Assembly (NCBI RefSeq): GCF_017377395.1
Contig: NZ_CP061800.1
Coordinates: 1,736,001 to 1,800,000 of the forward strand
Direction of reading: 5' to 3'
DNA: 64,000 nt
DNA from: Desulfonema magnum
Lineage (GTDB): Bacteria > Desulfobacterota > Desulfobacteria > Desulfobacterales > 4be13
In this document: piece by piece, positions 18,772 through 28,225 of the stretch
Layout: each line of letters opens with the position of its first letter
How positions within the stretch are numbered: position 1 is the stretch's first letter
Notes under the pieces: generated by a model
Database searches by the model: none
Told to the model about the DNA's origin: nothing
What the model saw: the letters and a program-made list of their open reading frames with translations, nothing else
Translations under genes and position numbers: made by a program

Positions 18772-19500
18772 GTGAAAAATGGAAAAAAACTGATAGTTGC
18801 TAACTGGAAAATGCATAAAACTCAAACAGAATCCTTGGAGTTTTTAAATTTTTTTTTAAATGAGATTAAAAAAGACCATGATCGTGAAGTTATTTTGTTC
18901 CCTCCGTTTACTTCGTTGGGGGTTATTTCCAAACATCTGTATGGCACCAAAGTACGGCTGGGCGCCCAAAATATTCATTGGGATGATTATGGCTCTTATA
19001 CCGGCTCAATTTCGGGTTTGATGTTAGGAGAGTTGGATGTAAAATACGTAATTGTTAATCATTATGAACGCCTCCGCTGCGAACAAAATCCATATGATAA
19101 AATGACAAACCTCCGCCTAAAAGCGGCTCAACGTCATGCTATAACCCCCATTCTCTGTGTGGGAGAAACCCAAGAACAACGCAATGCGGATGAAACGGAA
19201 AAAATTATTGACACCCAGTTAAGCAATGCGTTGTCAGATGTGGATTTAAACAACTTGATAATTGGTTATGAATCAATCTGGGCAATTGGAACAGGAGAGA
19301 GTTGCAAACCTTCCGAAGCGAATCGAATAATTGCTTGGATCCGTAAGCAATTAGGTAAAAAGGACATACCCATAATCTATGGCGGTTCTGTAACACATAG
19401 CAATATAAAGGGAATTATGGCACAACCGGAAATCAATGGTGTGATGGTGGGTAGTCTTAGTTTAGATCCGACTTCACTGGCACGAATTGTGAATTTTTGA
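18772..19500 (+). CDS. Triosephosphate-isomerase paralogue with altered active-site loop
   Basis: The 242-residue protein starts at GTG after AAGGAG and keeps the TIM-barrel signatures: NWKMHK (Lys13), YESIWAIGTG with the catalytic Glu167, loop-6 residues and IIYGGSVTHSN. The catalytic His97 is present, but its context is VNHYERLR instead of the near-universal GHSERR. This Ser-to-Tyr change beside the electrophilic His suggests a different aldose/ketose phosphate substrate. It sits in a cluster of unrelated small-molecule enzymes, not with glycolytic genes, so a specialised isomerase role is more likely than glycolysis (inference). Confidence 0.85.
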   Translation: MKNGKKLIVANWKMHKTQTESLEFLNFFLNEIKKDHDREVILFPPFTSLGVISKHLYGTKVRLGAQNIHWDDYGSYTGSISGLMLGELDVKYVIVNHYERLRCEQNPYDKMTNLRLKAAQRHAITPILCVGETQEQRNADETEKIIDTQLSNALSDVDLNNLIIGYESIWAIGTGESCKPSEANRIIAWIRKQLGKKDIPIIYGGSVTHSNIKGIMAQPEINGVMVGSLSLDPTSLARIVNF

Positions 19501-19662
19501 GAACTCCTAAGAGGGGGGTTGAAAATTACTAATTATAACGCCTTTTGGATAAGATATCCCGACGAGATTTCGAGAGGGAACAGTTCCGAAAAGCGGCTGT
19601 GAAATCCTTCTGTTCGTTCGTGATAATATCACAATTGATTTAAAGGCAAAACATTATAAGAA

Positions 19663-21396
19663 ATGTCTATTCAACATAATATGTTCAGATTTCAAGAAAC
19701 TCTTCCGAAGCTTCCTTTGCCGTCACTTAAAAAAACATGCGAAGGTTATCTTAATATGGTAAGACCATTACTAACTGAATCTGAGTTCATTATTACTCGT
19801 AAGGCGGTAATGGATTTTCATCAGGGGGTCGGAAAACAACTCCAGAACCAATTGAAAATGATAGACCTTTCGACTAACACCAGTTATTTACATGCGTTTA
19901 TGGAAGATAATTATCTGGAAAACAGATCGCCTCTTCCGGTTAATAGAAATCCTGTGACACTGGCAGAACCAATTTCTGAATACTCGAATCTGACTTTTCC
20001 ACATTTTGTTGCTAATATAGTTCATAACACACTTATATTTTACATGAACATCAAAAATCGCGAACTTTCTCCGGATATCGAAATTGGAAAAGACAAAGGT
20101 CATCTGTATGGAATGTGTATGTTTCAATACGATAAAATGTTTGGAAGTACAAGGATTCCATGCATAAAACGTGATATTTTCCAAGTTCACAATAATTCAG
20201 TACATGCTATAGTCATTTATCGAAATGTTTTTTACACATTACCTTTAATAAAGGAGGGTAAAATATCGGTAGTCAGAGAAATTGAACAAAAAATAAAATG
20301 GATTATTAAAGATGTACCTTTTGGCCCTCCTGTGGGTGTACTAACGGGTATGAACCGAACGGATTGGGCAATCATCCGTTTTTATATGGCTTCTGTTTCC
20401 AAAAAGAATAAACGGTCATTAGAATTAATAGATAAGGCTTTGTTTGTTATTTGTTTGGATGAAACATTTCCTTACAGCTTAGAGGAAGAGTTGAAAAATG
20501 GCTTTTATGGATTTCAGAATCGTTGGTTTGACAAACCGATACAGCTAATTTTTACTCCAAATAATTGTTGGAGTTTTAACATGGAGCACACAGGATTTGA
20601 CGGTTATCTGAAAGTGAAATTCTTTCGTGAAGTTAACAGAAAAATTCAAGGCTATAAACAAGTTGTGACTACATGCGACCCTCCGAAGAAGTTGCAATGG
20701 GAGTTAAACCAAAAAGTTCTTAAAGAAATTGATCGGGCATCAATAGCACTAGAGTCTTTAAATGCCAGACACGAACTTATGGTATTAGAATTCAAAGAAT
20801 TTGGGAGTGATTGGGTTGAATCTCATGGTCTGGACTCTGATGCTTTTTTTCAGTTAGCCATTCAACTGGCTTATATCCGCTTGCATGGTCATATTGGTTC
20901 TATTTCCGAGGTTGTTGGCACTAGGAATTTTCAATACGGACGTTTTGAAACATTTTTAACTGTTACTGATGAGTCCGTAAAATTTATAAAAACCATCTCA
21001 GAGGCAGACTCAAATGAAATACGCTACTCATATCTAAAGCGTGCTGTGAATGCCCACTATCAGAATATTCTTAATTGTAAGCAAGGAAATTATATCCGTT
21101 TCCACCTTTTTGCCCTCCGTACTTTGGCACTTTATCAAGGTTTAGCTATTGATATGTTCCAAGATAATGCCTATAAAAACATTTTTTGTCAGCCGATTGT
21201 ATGTACTACCAGTTTGGGCCCAAGATATATTTCGTGTTCTCCTTTTGTAACAGCGCATGGTTATTCTATTAATTATACGATATCTAAAGAAAAAATTGTA
21301 TTAAATGTTTTAACTTCAGAACAGAGAGCGGAAGAATTCATTAAGGAGATAAACCTTTCTTTATTGGAACTTAAAAATATTGCAGAAGTCAAGTAA
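19663..21396 (+). CDS. Choline/carnitine-type O-acyltransferase
   Basis: The 577-residue protein begins with the family signature LPKLPLPSLKKTCEGYL, then ENRSPLPVNRNPV, and has the catalytic motif FNMEHTGFDG with His309. Near the C-terminus TTSLG and the strand pattern HGYSINYTISKEKIVL match the carnitine/choline-site end of the fold. Length is typical for this mainly eukaryotic family, which moves acyl groups between CoA and a hydroxyl acceptor. It is uncommon in bacteria. Here it closes the AT-rich plus-strand run and could acylate the cluster's product. The acceptor is unknown. Confidence 0.88.
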   Translation: MSIQHNMFRFQETLPKLPLPSLKKTCEGYLNMVRPLLTESEFIITRKAVMDFHQGVGKQLQNQLKMIDLSTNTSYLHAFMEDNYLENRSPLPVNRNPVTLAEPISEYSNLTFPHFVANIVHNTLIFYMNIKNRELSPDIEIGKDKGHLYGMCMFQYDKMFGSTRIPCIKRDIFQVHNNSVHAIVIYRNVFYTLPLIKEGKISVVREIEQKIKWIIKDVPFGPPVGVLTGMNRTDWAIIRFYMASVSKKNKRSLELIDKALFVICLDETFPYSLEEELKNGFYGFQNRWFDKPIQLIFTPNNCWSFNMEHTGFDGYLKVKFFREVNRKIQGYKQVVTTCDPPKKLQWELNQKVLKEIDRASIALESLNARHELMVLEFKEFGSDWVESHGLDSDAFFQLAIQLAYIRLHGHIGSISEVVGTRNFQYGRFETFLTVTDESVKFIKTISEADSNEIRYSYLKRAVNAHYQNILNCKQGNYIRFHLFALRTLALYQGLAIDMFQDNAYKNIFCQPIVCTTSLGPRYISCSPFVTAHGYSINYTISKEKIVLNVLTSEQRAEEFIKEINLSLLELKNIAEVK

Positions 21397-21427
21397 TTTC
21401 TTTTCGGAAACTCGGATACAGCCAAAT

Positions 21428-24400
21428 TTATCGAAGCGTTACCTCGGCAGCTTGTCCATAATCCATCCTCACAACGCGGTCCGCTATATGAAAATACTGG
21501 TCATGGTGTGTGACCGCGATCACGGCCTTTCCCTGATCCCTGAATTCCGGCAGCAAAGTTTCATAGAAATATGCTCTGAACTGCGGGTCCTGCTCGGCTG
21601 CCCATTCGTCAAACAGATAAACGGGGCGGTCTTCCATGATGGCTGCGACCAGAGCCAGCCGTTTCCTCTGACCGGCTGAGAGATCGGTGGTGGTGAATTT
21701 TCCGTGTTCAAATCTCACTTTCTCCGCTATTCCCATGCGACGGATCAGTCCGTTCACCTTTTTTTCATCAGGAGCCGGAATGCCGTACAGCCGGTCGAAC
21801 AGGTGAAAATCGCTGAATATGACAGAGAAAAGATACCGATGCCTGCGGATGTCCGTGACCTGTCCGTTCAGCAGCAGCTGCCCGGCGGAGGGGGAATAGA
21901 GTCCTGTGACCAGCTTCACCAGCGTGGATTTTCCGCTGCCGTTGCCGCCGGTAAGAAAAATAATCTCTCCTGCCCGGAAGCTTAGATTCAGCGGTCCCAC
22001 GAAAAACTGATGATCGCCCTGCCTGTCCTGATATCGAAAGACAATATCCTGACAGCAGAGTTCCCGGAAGGTTTCCCGTTCGGCCGCGGGAGCTTGGGAA
22101 ACTATGTCCTGTTCGGCCGTCTCCAGGATACGCTCCGTCCTCTGCAACCGCCAAAATGATGTGAGGGCTATGAGAACCGTAGGAAGGGCCAACACGAATA
22201 CATTGATAGGAAGAAAGCAGAGAATCCCGATGCATTGAAACAAGTCACCGGGCGAAATGCTGACAAACGGGAACAGGAGAGGAAGCATTCCCATGAGCAC
22301 GGTCCACGCCACATAAACAAGCACGGTATTAGTCATCATGTATCGGGCCGATTTCAGCCTCAGTGACCGCAGGTCGGAACAAAGACTTGTCAGGGACTGA
22401 CGAAAGAACGCGTCGTTCTTTCGGGCATTCAGGCGGAGTTCCTTGAACCCGAGGATCAGATGAGATACCGCATTATAAAAAGCGATCTCCCTCTCCCGGA
22501 GCTGTTCCGTGATATCCCGGATGCGGTACTGATTCCATACATAGACTATCGCTATCCCCCCGATGACGAACATTTCAGTCATAAACGCGGGAAAGGACAG
22601 GAACGCGAAATACGCGGTCAGGATCGCGGTTTTGACCGAAGTTCTTATGACCACGGCCAGTCTGAAAGACGCGTCGCTCATGGAATTGATATCCGTGGTC
22701 AGAGATGTGAATACCGGGCCTGCGCCCGCAGCCTCGAAAGAGATCAGCCCGATCTTACGAATCCGGTCAATAATTCCGATTCTGAAGCCTTCGCTGAATG
22801 CTTCGATTGTCTCCGCTACCGTCAGGTTAAAGTAGCGGGTTATGTAAAAGTCGGCCAGCATCACGAGAGCGAAAAGGAAAATCAGCCTGATATCGGAATA
22901 TCCAGAAGGCAGACTGATCGCTCTGAACAGGATGTCTATTATGAGAGCAGATACGGCCCCGTCAGCCAGAGCCAGACATCCCAGTTTTACAGCGACGGAC
23001 CTGATCTGTAAGCTATGGAACGGGCGTGTATCCAGATCATGTGATTCTGACGTATTATCAGCATCGGCCGGGTCGTGCCTTACGCGTTCTTCTTCATACC
23101 TTGATCCGCAGACACAGGACACGGGATCAGAGCCCTTCCTTTTCGGTTCTTTTCCAGAATGCTGGTCCTCTGATATTTTCCCGTCCTTTATGATGAGCAG
23201 GCGGTCAGCCAGGTGGTAATATCCGTCGTCATGGGTCACGGCAATCACGGTTTTTCCCTGTTTCTTCAGAGAGGGTAACAGTTCCTCATAGAACCATCGC
23301 CGGAAATCCGGGTCCTGGTCCGCGGCCCATTCGTCAAACACATAAACAGCTCTGTCCTCCTGTAAGGCAACCATCAAAGCCAGACGTCGCCGTTGCCCCG
23401 CGGACAAGTCCGTTGTGGTGAACCGGCCGTCCGCATACCTGGTCTTGCGCGTGAGCCCCATCATAGCGAGAAGTTCCCGGATCTGCCGTTCATCAGGTTC
23501 CTCAATCCCGTAAAGCGCGTCAAACAGGTGAAAATCACTGAAGACCGCTGAAAAGAGATATCTGTGATCGGACAGAGATGCTTCGTTTCCGTTAATCACC
23601 GCCCTCCCGGATGCGGGAGGATAAAGTCCTGTGAGTATTTTTACAAAGGTGGACTTGCCGCTGCCGTTACCACCTGCAAGGAAAACGATTTCCCCCGCTC
23701 TGACAGTCAGTGAAAAGGGACCGGCTGAAAAGCCTGCTGCTCCGTCAGCTTCGTAATAGATAAAAACAATATTTTCCAGAGTGAGGGTTTCAAAGGATCG
23801 GGAGCTGTCCTCCCGAGGATCACAGACGTAACTGTCAGACTGCCGAATATGGCGATCAGCAGGAGCAAATTGCCTCAGACGATCCAGGGATGCCTGTCCT
23901 CTGGTGATTCCAGGAACAGCAACAACGATTGTCCAGGACGGTTTGACCGTGTATAATGTACAGATCAGCAGTTGCACAATTACTTCGGATCCGCCAGATG
24001 AGGAGAGAAAAAACGCAACAGTGCCGACAAGAAAAGAAAAAGCAGTGTTCATACATACCATAAAATCAGTCTGGACATAGACGGTCCTGTACCGCAGTTG
24101 CTTTATTTTTCGGATAAACGGTACAAGATAATTGACAAATATATCCTCATTTTTCAAATAGTTGATCCGAATTTCTCTGAATCCGTTCAGAAAATGACCG
24201 AACACATCGAATAGGCGTTTTTCGGCTCCGGCAATTTTCAGAAACAGATCCCTGCCTATTTCCCGGGAGGCTTCGTTAATTAGCAGAATCAGCCCGCAGA
24301 GCATAAGGAAAAGTATCCCCGCGGACATGGAGAGACTGAATATATACAGCCAGAGGATGAATAAAGTGACCAGGCTTTGAAAACTCCTGACACTCTGAAG

Positions 24401-24784
24401 TGCGGCTTCGGCTATGGCTCGGGCCTCTCCCAGGCTCAGATGAATCTCGGCATGGTTCCGGCGCTCGAACTCAGGAAGCTCATCCCGGCGAAGGGTGTCG
24501 ACAATTCCAAGGATCAGTTCTTCAAGAGCCTGTTCCGTCAGAACAGCGGTCCGGGATTCAGCGATCTGATATGTGAGAATCTGGATAGCGATGCTTCCGA
24601 TCAGCAGAAATACCCAGATCATATAGCCCTGTCCCGCGACGATGTCCGCGGCCGCGTATATGATCAGCCCCGGAAATAACCCCGCCATCACACCTTGGAT
24701 GACCGACATAATCAGGATAAACGCGGCTTGCTGCAGGGACTTTTCTGCCATAAATCTGAAAAATTCCATAAATGTATTTCTCAC
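21428..24784 (-). CDS. Double-length SyrD/PvdE-type ABC exporter (two half-transporters fused)
   Basis: This 1118-residue protein contains two complete half-transporters in tandem: membrane domain 1 (about 15-300), ATPase 1 (about 335-545), a charged linker, membrane domain 2 (about 610-890), ATPase 2 (about 905-1110). Both ATPases have GGNGSGKST, the signature LSAGQRRRLAL or LSAGQRKRLAL, and FDEWAA(D/E)QDP, features of the cyclic-peptide/siderophore exporter group (SyrD, PvdE, YojI). Members are normally about 550 residues and dimerise; here the dimer is covalent. It lies downstream of the acyl carrier/ligase genes and probably exports the product. Base composition is richer in G+C than the convergent plus-strand genes. 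Confidence 0.92.
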   Translation of the reverse strand: MRNTFMEFFRFMAEKSLQQAAFILIMSVIQGVMAGLFPGLIIYAAADIVAGQGYMIWVFLLIGSIAIQILTYQIAESRTAVLTEQALEELILGIVDTLRRDELPEFERRNHAEIHLSLGEARAIAEAALQSVRSFQSLVTLFILWLYIFSLSMSAGILFLMLCGLILLINEASREIGRDLFLKIAGAEKRLFDVFGHFLNGFREIRINYLKNEDIFVNYLVPFIRKIKQLRYRTVYVQTDFMVCMNTAFSFLVGTVAFFLSSSGGSEVIVQLLICTLYTVKPSWTIVVAVPGITRGQASLDRLRQFAPADRHIRQSDSYVCDPREDSSRSFETLTLENIVFIYYEADGAAGFSAGPFSLTVRAGEIVFLAGGNGSGKSTFVKILTGLYPPASGRAVINGNEASLSDHRYLFSAVFSDFHLFDALYGIEEPDERQIRELLAMMGLTRKTRYADGRFTTTDLSAGQRRRLALMVALQEDRAVYVFDEWAADQDPDFRRWFYEELLPSLKKQGKTVIAVTHDDGYYHLADRLLIIKDGKISEDQHSGKEPKRKGSDPVSCVCGSRYEEERVRHDPADADNTSESHDLDTRPFHSLQIRSVAVKLGCLALADGAVSALIIDILFRAISLPSGYSDIRLIFLFALVMLADFYITRYFNLTVAETIEAFSEGFRIGIIDRIRKIGLISFEAAGAGPVFTSLTTDINSMSDASFRLAVVIRTSVKTAILTAYFAFLSFPAFMTEMFVIGGIAIVYVWNQYRIRDITEQLREREIAFYNAVSHLILGFKELRLNARKNDAFFRQSLTSLCSDLRSLRLKSARYMMTNTVLVYVAWTVLMGMLPLLFPFVSISPGDLFQCIGILCFLPINVFVLALPTVLIALTSFWRLQRTERILETAEQDIVSQAPAAERETFRELCCQDIVFRYQDRQGDHQFFVGPLNLSFRAGEIIFLTGGNGSGKSTLVKLVTGLYSPSAGQLLLNGQVTDIRRHRYLFSVIFSDFHLFDRLYGIPAPDEKKVNGLIRRMGIAEKVRFEHGKFTTTDLSAGQRKRLALVAAIMEDRPVYLFDEWAAEQDPQFRAYFYETLLPEFRDQGKAVIAVTHHDQYFHIADRVVRMDYGQAAEVTLR

Positions 24785-25114
24785 AAACTGCGGAAGTTCA
24801 ATGGGATTTTTTAGGAAAATCAGCCCATATTTTGTTTAAAAATCGGGAGGTATCCTCGGTGATATTCTATAGATTTTCAGAAATTAAATTTCACAAAATA
24901 CCCTTTGTAACTATTTGAAACGGAAGGAACTCAAATTCTGATTTACTGAAATTATTTTTCTGAACATCTATAACTAATGATGATTTGAAATCCCGTCAAG
25001 TGCTGCAAAGTATCGGGAAAGCCAGGAAGTCCGATCTCGCTGAAGATGAAAAAATGTATCATAAATGTCAGCCAAAAAAAATGTATCATAAATGTCAGCC
25101 AACTTGATGGCACC
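24785..25114. other. Intergenic gap with a 27-bp direct repeat
   Basis: No gene is supported here. Two tandem 27-bp copies containing ATGTATCATAAATGTCAGCC lie at about 25052-25105, immediately before the 3' end of the acyl carrier protein gene. The rest is AT-rich. Confidence 0.7.
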
Positions 25115-25360
25115 TCATCCCAACTTATTCCTCAGAAATGCCACCAATGCATTGACCGATTTGAAATGTTTGGGCACGATGTCGTTAATACCAAATTCAA
25201 CCTGATAGTGTTGTTCAAAGTAGATGATCAAATTCATCATTTTGAATGAGTCAAGCGTACCTGAGTCAATCAGGTCATAGTCACCATCAAAACCTTCTGG
25301 TAAGCGACCACCAAGCGTTTCGTTGATAATATAGTTCCACAAAGTTTCCTGTATTTCCAT
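25115..25360 (-). CDS. Acyl/peptidyl carrier protein
   Basis: The 81-residue protein has the carrier-protein core DYDLIDSGTLDSFKMMNLI, in which Ser38 is the predicted 4'-phosphopantetheine site, and a typical C-terminal helix (FKSVNALVAFLRNKLG). The ATG at 25360 is chosen because GAGAG lies six bases upstream; the frame is open further 5' but that would be atypical. It follows the AMP ligase gene by 221 bp on the same strand, so the ligase probably loads an acid or amino acid onto it. Confidence 0.85.
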   Translation of the reverse strand: MEIQETLWNYIINETLGGRLPEGFDGDYDLIDSGTLDSFKMMNLIIYFEQHYQVEFGINDIVPKHFKSVNALVAFLRNKLG

Positions 25361-25581
25361 GATTACTCTCATTTTAAAGGTGATGTAATTTTCCAGATTC
25401 CATAGACTAATATTTTGCTTGTCGGACAATTCAAAGACAATCAAGCGGCAGAGCTACGCGATGGGCAGTTATTATCTGAGATAATTGTGATTTTTGAAAC
25501 AGTTATGCGTTCATGCATAATGCAGCAACTTGTAAATTCGTCCCCCCTGTTCGCTTGTACCAGCTTCGTTCAAGAATGGCA

Positions 25582-27036
25582 TCATTTTTCCGGGTTGCGG
25601 TTCTTTTTTCCGCTTGCAGTGTAGGTCAAATGGTCAACCCATTGGAACCGCCCGGGTATTTTGTGACGGGTCAGATATTTCTTACAGTAAGCGATTAACT
25701 CGTTATCATCTGGCGTAGCTCTCCCTTCGGCCAGCACCAGATATGCCATAGCTGACATTCCCCATTGCCTTTCCTGAACAGCGAACACACAGGCTGCATG
25801 GATAGCAGGATGGTTCTCCAACACGGATTCCACCTCTTCCGGAAAAAATTTCAGACCGCCGATACTGATCATTTCTTTGATACGGCCGACAATATAAAGA
25901 AATCCATCCGCATCCAGTCTGCCGATGTCTCCCGTTCTGAACCAACCGTCATTTTGCCGGAGGATGGCATCACGGGATTGCCAAGGGAAATAATACGCAT
26001 CCAACACCCCTTTTCCCCTGATGGTGATTTCTCCCTGCTCTTGGCCCTGTAGACAGTCAAGCCGCAGCTCATAGCCAGGCACCATCCTGCCGACAGAACC
26101 CTGTTTTTCTTTCAAATGGCTCACATTAATTGCAGGCAGGCCAAGTTCGATGATGCCGTAGGTTTCATTGAGGATACGCCCAAATCGTTTATAGAAAGCA
26201 TCGGCGATTTCTGAACGCAGGGCTGTAGTAGTTACGATTGCAAGGCGCAATTCAGGTGGTAAAAGTGCGCCGGTGTCATCCTGAGTCATCAGGCTATAAT
26301 GGATCGGAGAACCATATATAAACGTAGCCCTGTGGTCCGAAGCCGCTGTGAGCAACGTTACGCCGAAACTGTTTTTTGGCAGAATGATGCCGGCACCGAA
26401 CATCAGATAGGCTACTATGGAGACCGCAAAATGGTAGTCCATGGACAGCAACCACAGGATACGATCATTTTCACTGATCTGTAAGACTTGATTGGCCGCA
26501 TGGATACGTTCATAAATGGACCTATGAGATAAAACCACGCCCTTTGCATCACCAGTTGTGCCAGACGTAAAGCGGATAAACGCAGGGTTGATGTCAGCCA
26601 AGTGGGAAGGTGCTTCGCAGACTGTATCAACCTTGGCAAAGACAGCTTGACGCGTGAGGGATAAGATGGCCGGTCGGACAGACGCTCTGATCTGATCCAG
26701 AATATTTGCACCGGATATGACACCATCCATATGGATATGTTGGAATATTTGTCGTTTTTCCGGGACCGTCAACTCAAGCGGCAACGGTGTGACACATGCA
26801 CCGCAGTTCCAAATGGCATATACAAAGGCAATATAATCACGTCCGCCCCGATAATGCAACCCAATATTGCTACCCCTGCCAACCCCCGCATCTCTGAGTC
26901 GTTTTGCCAGCAATCGAATCTCTTCACGAAATTCGGAATAACTTGTCCGGTCCTCTGCACCCGGACCCAATATGAGCGGATGATCAGCTTGTTGTTCCGC
27001 TTTTTGAAAAAAGCATTCTGCCAGATTCAGTTTCAT
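25582..27036 (-). CDS. AMP-dependent acyl/amino-acid ligase (ANL superfamily)
   Basis: The 484-residue protein has the P-loop FTSGTTGDAKGV, the adenylation motifs YGIIELG and WFRTGDIGRLDADGF, the hinge VGRIKEMIS and a C-terminal Lys in the TASGKKNR region. It activates a carboxylate as acyl-AMP and passes it to a thiol, most simply the phosphopantetheine arm of the downstream carrier protein. No condensation or thioesterase domain is attached. The gene starts five bases after the FAD-oxidoreductase stop, so the two are translationally linked. Confidence 0.92.
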   Translation of the reverse strand: MKLNLAECFFQKAEQQADHPLILGPGAEDRTSYSEFREEIRLLAKRLRDAGVGRGSNIGLHYRGGRDYIAFVYAIWNCGACVTPLPLELTVPEKRQIFQHIHMDGVISGANILDQIRASVRPAILSLTRQAVFAKVDTVCEAPSHLADINPAFIRFTSGTTGDAKGVVLSHRSIYERIHAANQVLQISENDRILWLLSMDYHFAVSIVAYLMFGAGIILPKNSFGVTLLTAASDHRATFIYGSPIHYSLMTQDDTGALLPPELRLAIVTTTALRSEIADAFYKRFGRILNETYGIIELGLPAINVSHLKEKQGSVGRMVPGYELRLDCLQGQEQGEITIRGKGVLDAYYFPWQSRDAILRQNDGWFRTGDIGRLDADGFLYIVGRIKEMISIGGLKFFPEEVESVLENHPAIHAACVFAVQERQWGMSAMAYLVLAEGRATPDDNELIAYCKKYLTRHKIPGRFQWVDHLTYTASGKKNRNPEK

Positions 27037-27041
27037 CTAAT

Positions 27042-28190
27042 TTAATACCCCAAAATGTTTTTGCCAATAGCTTCACCCATTGCCCAGCAAGCGCCGACAA
27101 CGCGGGCTGAGGCTTGGGCACGTGGCGTTGCGGAAAGGCATTTTCCGGCTGCCCACAGGTTTGTGAACCCTGATACCTGCATACTACTCAACGGAATGTC
27201 ATAATAATGGCCTTCCGGCAGGTATTCCAAGGTTATTCCCTTTTGGGGATGCCAGTGTTCGATTGGCCAACAGGCTCGACAGGCAACATCAGCAAACCGT
27301 CTGCCCATCTTAATATCTGTTTCCGTCAGACAATACTCCCCTTTGATTCGCCCGGCATCACGGGTACCTATCTGGCCGTGCCTATTTATAAATGCTCTGC
27401 CAAAACCTGGTAATGCATGAAGGAAGTTCAGCAGCCGTTTGGCGACACACCTCATATGGGCTGTGTCATAATCTTCTGGCATTACGTTGAATTTCACATA
27501 AACCTCATCGGGATAAACTCCTGTGTCCAGCCACAGGGTCGAACACTCTGGTGGTAATTTATGATCATTCACTGCCTTGCGGATTTCTCTTAACAGGGCA
27601 ACACCTTTGGGAAACCGGAGTGCATCGGAGGCAATGCCCCGAAGTTGCACGATGAAGCCTCCCAAAGCCATGCCGTTGGCAACTAATTCTGTATCAATAT
27701 GCCGGACAATACTGGCATTGCCTGTCGTATCAACCAGCGCACAGGGTCGTAACGTGCGGGATTTGCCGTTACAGGTGACACTGACTTGTTCAATCTGTTC
27801 CGCATGAACAGAAACATTGATGATATTTACCCGGTAACTGACATCAATATTAGGCGTCGCTTTGATCCAGTCTGTAATTACATTTGTGTAAACTACCGGA
27901 TTAACATCTAAAACCCAAGTTTTGCCGATACGTCGTTTGCGTGTGTGCGGACAGGCACGACTTAGCCGTTTTGTGAGTTCTACCGGTAAACCGGTATTGA
28001 GAAAATTACCCTGGTCATCAAACAAACCGCCCAAGGTATGAATCAGTGACCGGGTCACCGTGCCGCCAACTTCTGTAGTTTTCTCCAGCAACATGACATT
28101 CATGCCTTGTGCAGCCGCTGACAGGGCACAACTTACCCCCGCTGCACCGCCTCCCACAATGACAACAGGGTTACTATGTAAGAGCATTCG
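27042..28190 (-). CDS. FAD-dependent oxidoreductase (FAD_oxidored-like)
   Basis: The 382-residue protein starts PVVIVGGGAAGVSCALSA, a Rossmann FAD-binding site, followed by the E in VMLLEKTTEVGG. A C-terminal FAD contact is seen in GFTNLWAAGKCLSATPRAQAS. The ATG at 28190 is preferred, since the upstream ATG at 28208 overlaps the AGGGAG ribosome site that serves the later one. It heads the ligase/carrier operon and may oxidise the carrier-bound or free substrate. Covalent flavin is not indicated. Confidence 0.85.
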   Translation of the reverse strand, partial: RMLLHSNPVVIVGGGAAGVSCALSAAAQGMNVMLLEKTTEVGGTVTRSLIHTLGGLFDDQGNFLNTGLPVELTKRLSRACPHTRKRRIGKTWVLDVNPVVYTNVITDWIKATPNIDVSYRVNIINVSVHAEQIEQVSVTCNGKSRTLRPCALVDTTGNASIVRHIDTELVANGMALGGFIVQLRGIASDALRFPKGVALLREIRKAVNDHKLPPECSTLWLDTGVYPDEVYVKFNVMPEDYDTAHMRCVAKRLLNFLHALPGFGRAFINRHGQIGTRDAGRIKGEYCLTETDIKMGRRFADVACRACWPIEHWHPQKGITLEYLPEGHYYDIPLSSMQVSGFTNLWAAGKCLSATPRAQASARVVGACWAMGEAIGKNILGY

Positions 28191-28225
28191 ATTCTCCCTA
28201 ATAGACATTCCGCACCCGGGAAAGC

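Noticed and set aside
22460..23219. Plus-strand frames inside the ABC exporter gene
   Set aside because: Antisense shadows; the exporter frame is unbroken and has all ATPase motifs.
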